In this document: positions 12,969 through 15,670 of the stretch, piece by piece
Layout: each line of letters opens with the position of its first letter
How positions within the stretch are numbered: the stretch's first letter is position 1
DNA from: Chloroflexota bacterium
Lineage (GTDB): Bacteria; Chloroflexota; Dehalococcoidia; SM23-28-2; RBG-16-64-32
Assembly (NCBI GenBank): GCA_005880075.1
Contig: VBJT01000121.1
Coordinates: forward strand, 1-15,670
Length of the DNA stretch: 15,670 nucleotides
Direction: 5' to 3'
Position numbers and translations under genes: made by a program
Notes under the pieces: model-generated
Told to the model about the DNA's origin: nothing
What the model saw: only the letters and a program-made list of their open reading frames with translations
The model's database searches: none

Positions 12969-14684
12969 CTAGGCTGCCTCGGTCCAGATATCTGCGCCCC
13001 ACGGCCCGGCACCCGGCGAAGGCGCCTCGCCGGCTTCGTAAGGATAGTGGACGCGCGACAAGTGCGCATGGTATTCGTAGCCGCTTGGAAGGGTTATTTG
13101 CGGGCCGTGCTCCTTAATCATGAGCCGCTGGGCTTCATAGATGATGTCCCGGCGTCGCTGCTGAGCGAACTCTTGGGCCTGCGCCTCCACGAGCCCATCG
13201 ATTTCGGGATTGGTGTAATTGTTCCAATTGCCTACGCCGGTGATTCCCCGCGTGGTGTAGAAGGCGAGGGGCCGGTCCGGTTCGTCGTATGGCAGGTTAG
13301 GGGAAAAGGCCATCTCGAAGTTCCCGGGGACGAGCACGTTGGCGACGAAGGAGCCGAGGTCCACCTGGTCGATTGTCACTGTCACGCCTATCTGCGAGAG
13401 ATCGGCGACAATTCGCGACGCTGCCTCCCTAATGTCGAAGACGGCGGACGACTCGGCACTTGGAATGGTCATTTGCGTCGCAAAACCATCGGCGTAACCG
13501 GCCTCCTCCAACAGGGCACGCGCCCGTGCGGGATCATTTGGGTAGAGACGCCGCAATTCGTCCTGCGGCAGCACCCATTGTGCGAGTGGCCAGGCAACGG
13601 GGCCATTGTAGTTCCCCTCGCCGCCCCATATGGCGACGATGAACTTTTGGCGGTCCAGCGCCAGGTCGATCGCCTCGCGCACACGCACATCATCAAAGGG
13701 CGGCCGGATCCTGAGGTGAAGGGACGGGTTGAATAGCGTCGGGGTGCGCGAGGCCGTAAACCGCGCGTCCTCCTTCAACTCGCGATATTTGTCTCTACCG
13801 ATTGAGGCGGCGATTGCGTCGTAGCGGCCGGCCTCCAGGCCAGAAATCTGCGAAGCGTGACTTGATTCAACCTCGAATGCGATCCGGTCGAGCCATGGCC
13901 GGGGGCTAAGGAAGTACTCGGGATGTCTGACGAGCACGATTCTCTCGGTCCCGCGGAACTCGTCCAGCATGAATGGGCCACTCCCGAATAGGGCCTGCGG
14001 TCCCGAGAAGCTGCCCCCATACTTCTCAATTACCTTGGCCGGGATGATCGCCCATTCGGGCTTCGCAAGTTGGTAAAACGCTGGGACAAACGGGCGGCTG
14101 AGCTTGAACGAAAACGTCAGCGGGTCAGGCGTTTGTAAAGCGGCACCCAGCGCACCGCCATCGGGTGAGTTAGTTCCTGAGACGAGTAGGCTCAGACGCT
14201 TGTCCGATGCAGTAATGGACGTCCCGTGACGGATAAAACTCTGTTTGCAGTCGTTGGAGGTTATCTCACCGCCGCTCCCCGGGTTGCCCGGGTCGGAGTG
14301 AATCTTGACCCCTGGCCGCAGGTGGACGATGAACTGCGAGTGATCGGGATCGGGGATCTCGACGGCCGTCGCCAGGTCGTTGAAGATCGCGATTTGACTG
14401 ACGCTGTCCCATCGATATAGCCGGCTGTAGATTAACTCGGTAATATCCGCGGCCGTTTCGTCGGTGTGCGGATCCAGGCTAAAGGCCGAAAGGAGGCGGG
14501 CAATCGTAATTTGACCGCCCGTGCGCGGGCCTGCGGCGAGCCGGCTGGATGCGCTGGGCGCCTGAGTGGCGCTCGGACCGCCTCCGCCGCAGCCGAAAAC
14601 GAGCGCGGCGCCGGTGCCGCTGGCGGCTGTGACGCCGGCGGATAGAAATGCCCGCCTGCTGAGCTTCCCTTGGCTGAGGGTCAT
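12969..14684 (-). CDS. ABC transporter substrate-binding lipoprotein, family 5 (peptide/opine/nickel type), Tat-exported
   Basis: The 571-residue product begins with a Tat signal: SRRAFLSAG with the twin Arg at 10-11, a hydrophobic stretch, and a lipobox ending in C32 (VFGC) followed by a Gly/Ser/Ala-rich linker. The mature part is an SBP_bac_5 protein. It has the early ARLLSAFSLDPHTDETAADI, VHLRPGVKIHSD, a FGSGPFMLDEFRGTERIVLVRHPEYF segment in the middle, and DVRVREAIDLALDRQKFI, the signature late motif. It would capture oligopeptides or other small solutes at the outer face of the membrane for an ABC importer. No permease or ATPase gene is present in the window, so it is an orphan here. ATG 14682-14684 follows AAGAGG. 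Confidence 0.93.
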   Translation of the reverse strand: MTLSQGKLSRRAFLSAGVTAASGTGAALVFGCGGGGPSATQAPSASSRLAAGPRTGGQITIARLLSAFSLDPHTDETAADITELIYSRLYRWDSVSQIAIFNDLATAVEIPDPDHSQFIVHLRPGVKIHSDPGNPGSGGEITSNDCKQSFIRHGTSITASDKRLSLLVSGTNSPDGGALGAALQTPDPLTFSFKLSRPFVPAFYQLAKPEWAIIPAKVIEKYGGSFSGPQALFGSGPFMLDEFRGTERIVLVRHPEYFLSPRPWLDRIAFEVESSHASQISGLEAGRYDAIAASIGRDKYRELKEDARFTASRTPTLFNPSLHLRIRPPFDDVRVREAIDLALDRQKFIVAIWGGEGNYNGPVAWPLAQWVLPQDELRRLYPNDPARARALLEEAGYADGFATQMTIPSAESSAVFDIREAASRIVADLSQIGVTVTIDQVDLGSFVANVLVPGNFEMAFSPNLPYDEPDRPLAFYTTRGITGVGNWNNYTNPEIDGLVEAQAQEFAQQRRRDIIYEAQRLMIKEHGPQITLPSGYEYHAHLSRVHYPYEAGEAPSPGAGPWGADIWTEAA

Positions 14685-14734
14685 CGAACGCCTCTTGTCG
14701 AATGTACGCGGGCGGGACGCCGAACGGATGCCGC

Positions 14735-15136
14735 CTAGAACGCCCCCTGCTTCTGGAGCCAGTCCCAGAACTTCTCCGGCGCCGGCATCGTGCTGAGGCG
14801 GCCGATGCGCACGAGCGCCCAGTCGTCGAACTGGTGCGACTCTTTGATCTGGCGGAGCGTGACTGGCTTTTTCGCGTGCTTGACGTACTCGAAGTCGGCG
14901 ACCCAGGAGCGCTCGTCATTCGGGTCCGGCCTCGGTTCAGAGACGACCTTGGCCAGTCCGACGACCGCCTTCTCGTCGCCTGTGTGATAGATGACGGCGG
15001 TGTCGCCGGGCTTCATCTCCTTGATGGCGTTGACGGCGGCCGGGTTGCGCACGCCGTCCCACTCGGTCTTGCCGTCGCGCTTTAGGTCATCAAGCGAGTA
15101 CGTGTCCGGATCGGTCTTGGCGAGGAAGTAGGCCAT
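14735..15136 (-). CDS. EVE domain-containing protein (Thy28/THYN1-like)
   Basis: The 133-residue product is a single EVE domain. It shows the N-terminal MAYFLAKTDPDTYSLDDL, WDGVRNPAAVNAIKEMKPGD at 26-45, IYHTGDEKAVVGLAKVVSEP (49-68) and a C-terminal LRQIKESHQFDDWALVRIGRLS. EVE folds are PUA-like and are thought to read modified bases in DNA or RNA; some are linked to defence systems, but standalone THYN1-like proteins such as this are widespread and usually of unknown role. ATG 15134-15136 is preceded by GAGGTGA on the minus strand. It lies 50 bases upstream of the solute-binding gene in the same direction. ATTATC at 15168-15173 is a GATAAT -10 on its strand. Confidence 0.92.
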   Translation of the reverse strand: MAYFLAKTDPDTYSLDDLKRDGKTEWDGVRNPAAVNAIKEMKPGDTAVIYHTGDEKAVVGLAKVVSEPRPDPNDERSWVADFEYVKHAKKPVTLRQIKESHQFDDWALVRIGRLSTMPAPEKFWDWLQKQGAF

Positions 15137-15184
15137 CGTGTCACCTCATGATGTGCTGGCGGCAGAGATTATCGCATAAACGTG

Positions 15185-15190
15185 TAAAAT
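15185..15190 (+). promoter_or_regulatory. -10-like element seven bases before ATG 15198 (possible leaderless start)
   Basis: TAAAAT (15185-15190) matches the -10 consensus at 5 of 6 and ends seven bases before the ATG at 15198, the spacing expected of a leaderless transcript. No -35 is visible, and no SD precedes this ATG. The divergent EVE gene has its own GATAAT -10 (15168-15173) close by. Confidence 0.3.
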
Positions 15191-15197
15191 TCGCGCT

Positions 15198-15260
15198 ATG
15201 GGATCAACCATGACTGTCCAAAATCCGGCGCGGCTGTTCGAGGTGCGTTGGCGGGAATGA
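15198..15260 (+). pseudogene. Remnant of a class III cyclase C-terminus, now a 20-codon ORF
   Basis: The short frame encodes MGSTMTVQNPARLFEVRWRE and ends at TGA 15258-15260. The last part, PARLFEVRWRE, matches the C-terminal PVRLFEVSWRG of the cyclase ending at 8408 (8 of 10 aligned residues) and nothing expected of a random leader. The simplest reading is that a cyclase gene once stood before the DUF2652 gene and was deleted except for its last codons. It may still be translated and couple translation into the next gene through ATGA (15257-15260). A functional leader peptide remains possible. Confidence 0.5.
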
Positions 15261-15670
15261 GCAGACCGGGCGCTTCTGGGACGCGGGAGGGATATCTGGT
15301 CCTTGCCGATATCTCGGGCTACACCGAATTTCTGACCGGCACGGAGCTAGAGCATTCACACGAGATCATTCGTGAACTGACCACATCCGCGAGCGGCTGG
15401 TGCCGCCGATGCGGTTCGTGAAGCTGGAAGGTGACGCCGTCTTCTGCTATGCGGACGCCGAGACATTCCGGGAAGGCGAGCGGCTCGTAGAGCTGATCGA
15501 GGCATGCTACTTCGACTTCTCCAACCGCCTGCTGGATATGGCGCGCGCGACGACCTGCCGTTGCAACGCCTGTGCCGCGATCGGTTCGCTCGGCCTCAAG
15601 TTCATCGCGCACCACGGTAGCTTTGTCATCGAGCGCGACGACGGGCGGGAGGACCTTGCTGGACCGGACA
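15257..15670 (+). pseudogene. DUF2652 family protein, frameshifted and cut by the window edge
   Basis: From ATG 15257 the frame encodes GYLVLADISGYTEFLTGTEL and continues to HEIIRELTT, then leaves homology and stops at TGA 15419-15421. From about 15385 another frame continues the family without a gap: IRERLVPPMRFVKLEGDAVF, then a helical region, then TTCRCNACAAIGSLGLKFIA, open to the edge. The two halves fit the DUF2652 pattern, including the Cys cluster, so one base is missing around 15383-15385. The LADISGYTEFL segment resembles the first strand-helix of class III cyclases (FTDIVGSTAL). The role of the family is unknown to me. This is either a real pseudogene, programmed recoding (no slippery site seen), or a sequencing or assembly error. 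Confidence 0.8.

Noticed and set aside
13047..13736. A 229-codon plus-strand frame
   Set aside because: Antisense to the solute-binding protein gene, which has an intact signal peptide and family motifs in this stretch.
14735..15136. EVE-domain gene as part of a phage-defence or base-modification island
   Set aside because: No methyltransferase, nuclease or restriction gene is near; standalone THYN1-like genes are common housekeeping-type neighbours.
1..15670. CRISPR arrays, tRNA or rRNA genes, insertion-sequence transposases
   Set aside because: No regularly spaced direct repeats, cloverleaf-like segments or transposase motifs were seen by eye.

Overview
This is a GC-rich bacterial stretch in which nearly every base is coding. 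Gene content points to a Gram-positive-like or monoderm lineage that uses deazaflavin F420: one luciferase-like F420 oxidoreductase and two Ddn-type (DUF385) proteins. Class III cyclases fused to sensor domains, a Tat lipoprotein solute-binding protein and some TTG/GTG starts fit Chloroflexota (Dehalococcoidia-like) or Actinomycetota. This placement is inferred from gene families only; no rRNA or marker alignment was possible.

Layout. 1-1490: the N-terminus of an amidase (minus, runs off the left edge) diverges from an F420-dependent luciferase-like oxidoreductase, with an inverted repeat between them. 1491-3230: a visibly AT-richer patch with a Fic AMP-transferase (minus), inverted repeats, a good sigma70-like promoter, and a small membrane ORF that has no canonical start where one is expected. 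3220-5736: a plus-strand run of ruvB, a Ddn-type protein, a PEBP/YbhB lipoprotein and a Rid-family protein, closed by a GC hairpin. 5835-6038: a small helical protein on the minus strand, convergent with the Rid gene.

6229-12489 is the centre of interest: six plus-strand genes with gaps of -8 to 43 bases. Two adjacent adenylate-cyclase-type proteins come first. One carries an alpha/beta-hydrolase domain that has lost its catalytic triad; the other carries a DUF4242 metal-binding-type domain. They are followed by an APH/ecdysteroid-kinase-like phosphotransferase, an FAD monooxygenase and two short-chain dehydrogenases. This looks like a catabolic or modifying pathway for a hydrophobic alcohol/ketone substrate with its own cyclic-nucleotide sensors. 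The arrangement is seen in the sequence; the shared function is inference.

12513-15136 (minus): an EVE-domain protein, a Tat-exported family 5 solute-binding lipoprotein without a visible permease, and a second Ddn-type protein. 15198-15670 (plus): a 20-codon ORF that reads like the last residues of a lost cyclase, overlapping by ATGA a DUF2652 gene that carries a one-base frameshift and runs off the right edge.
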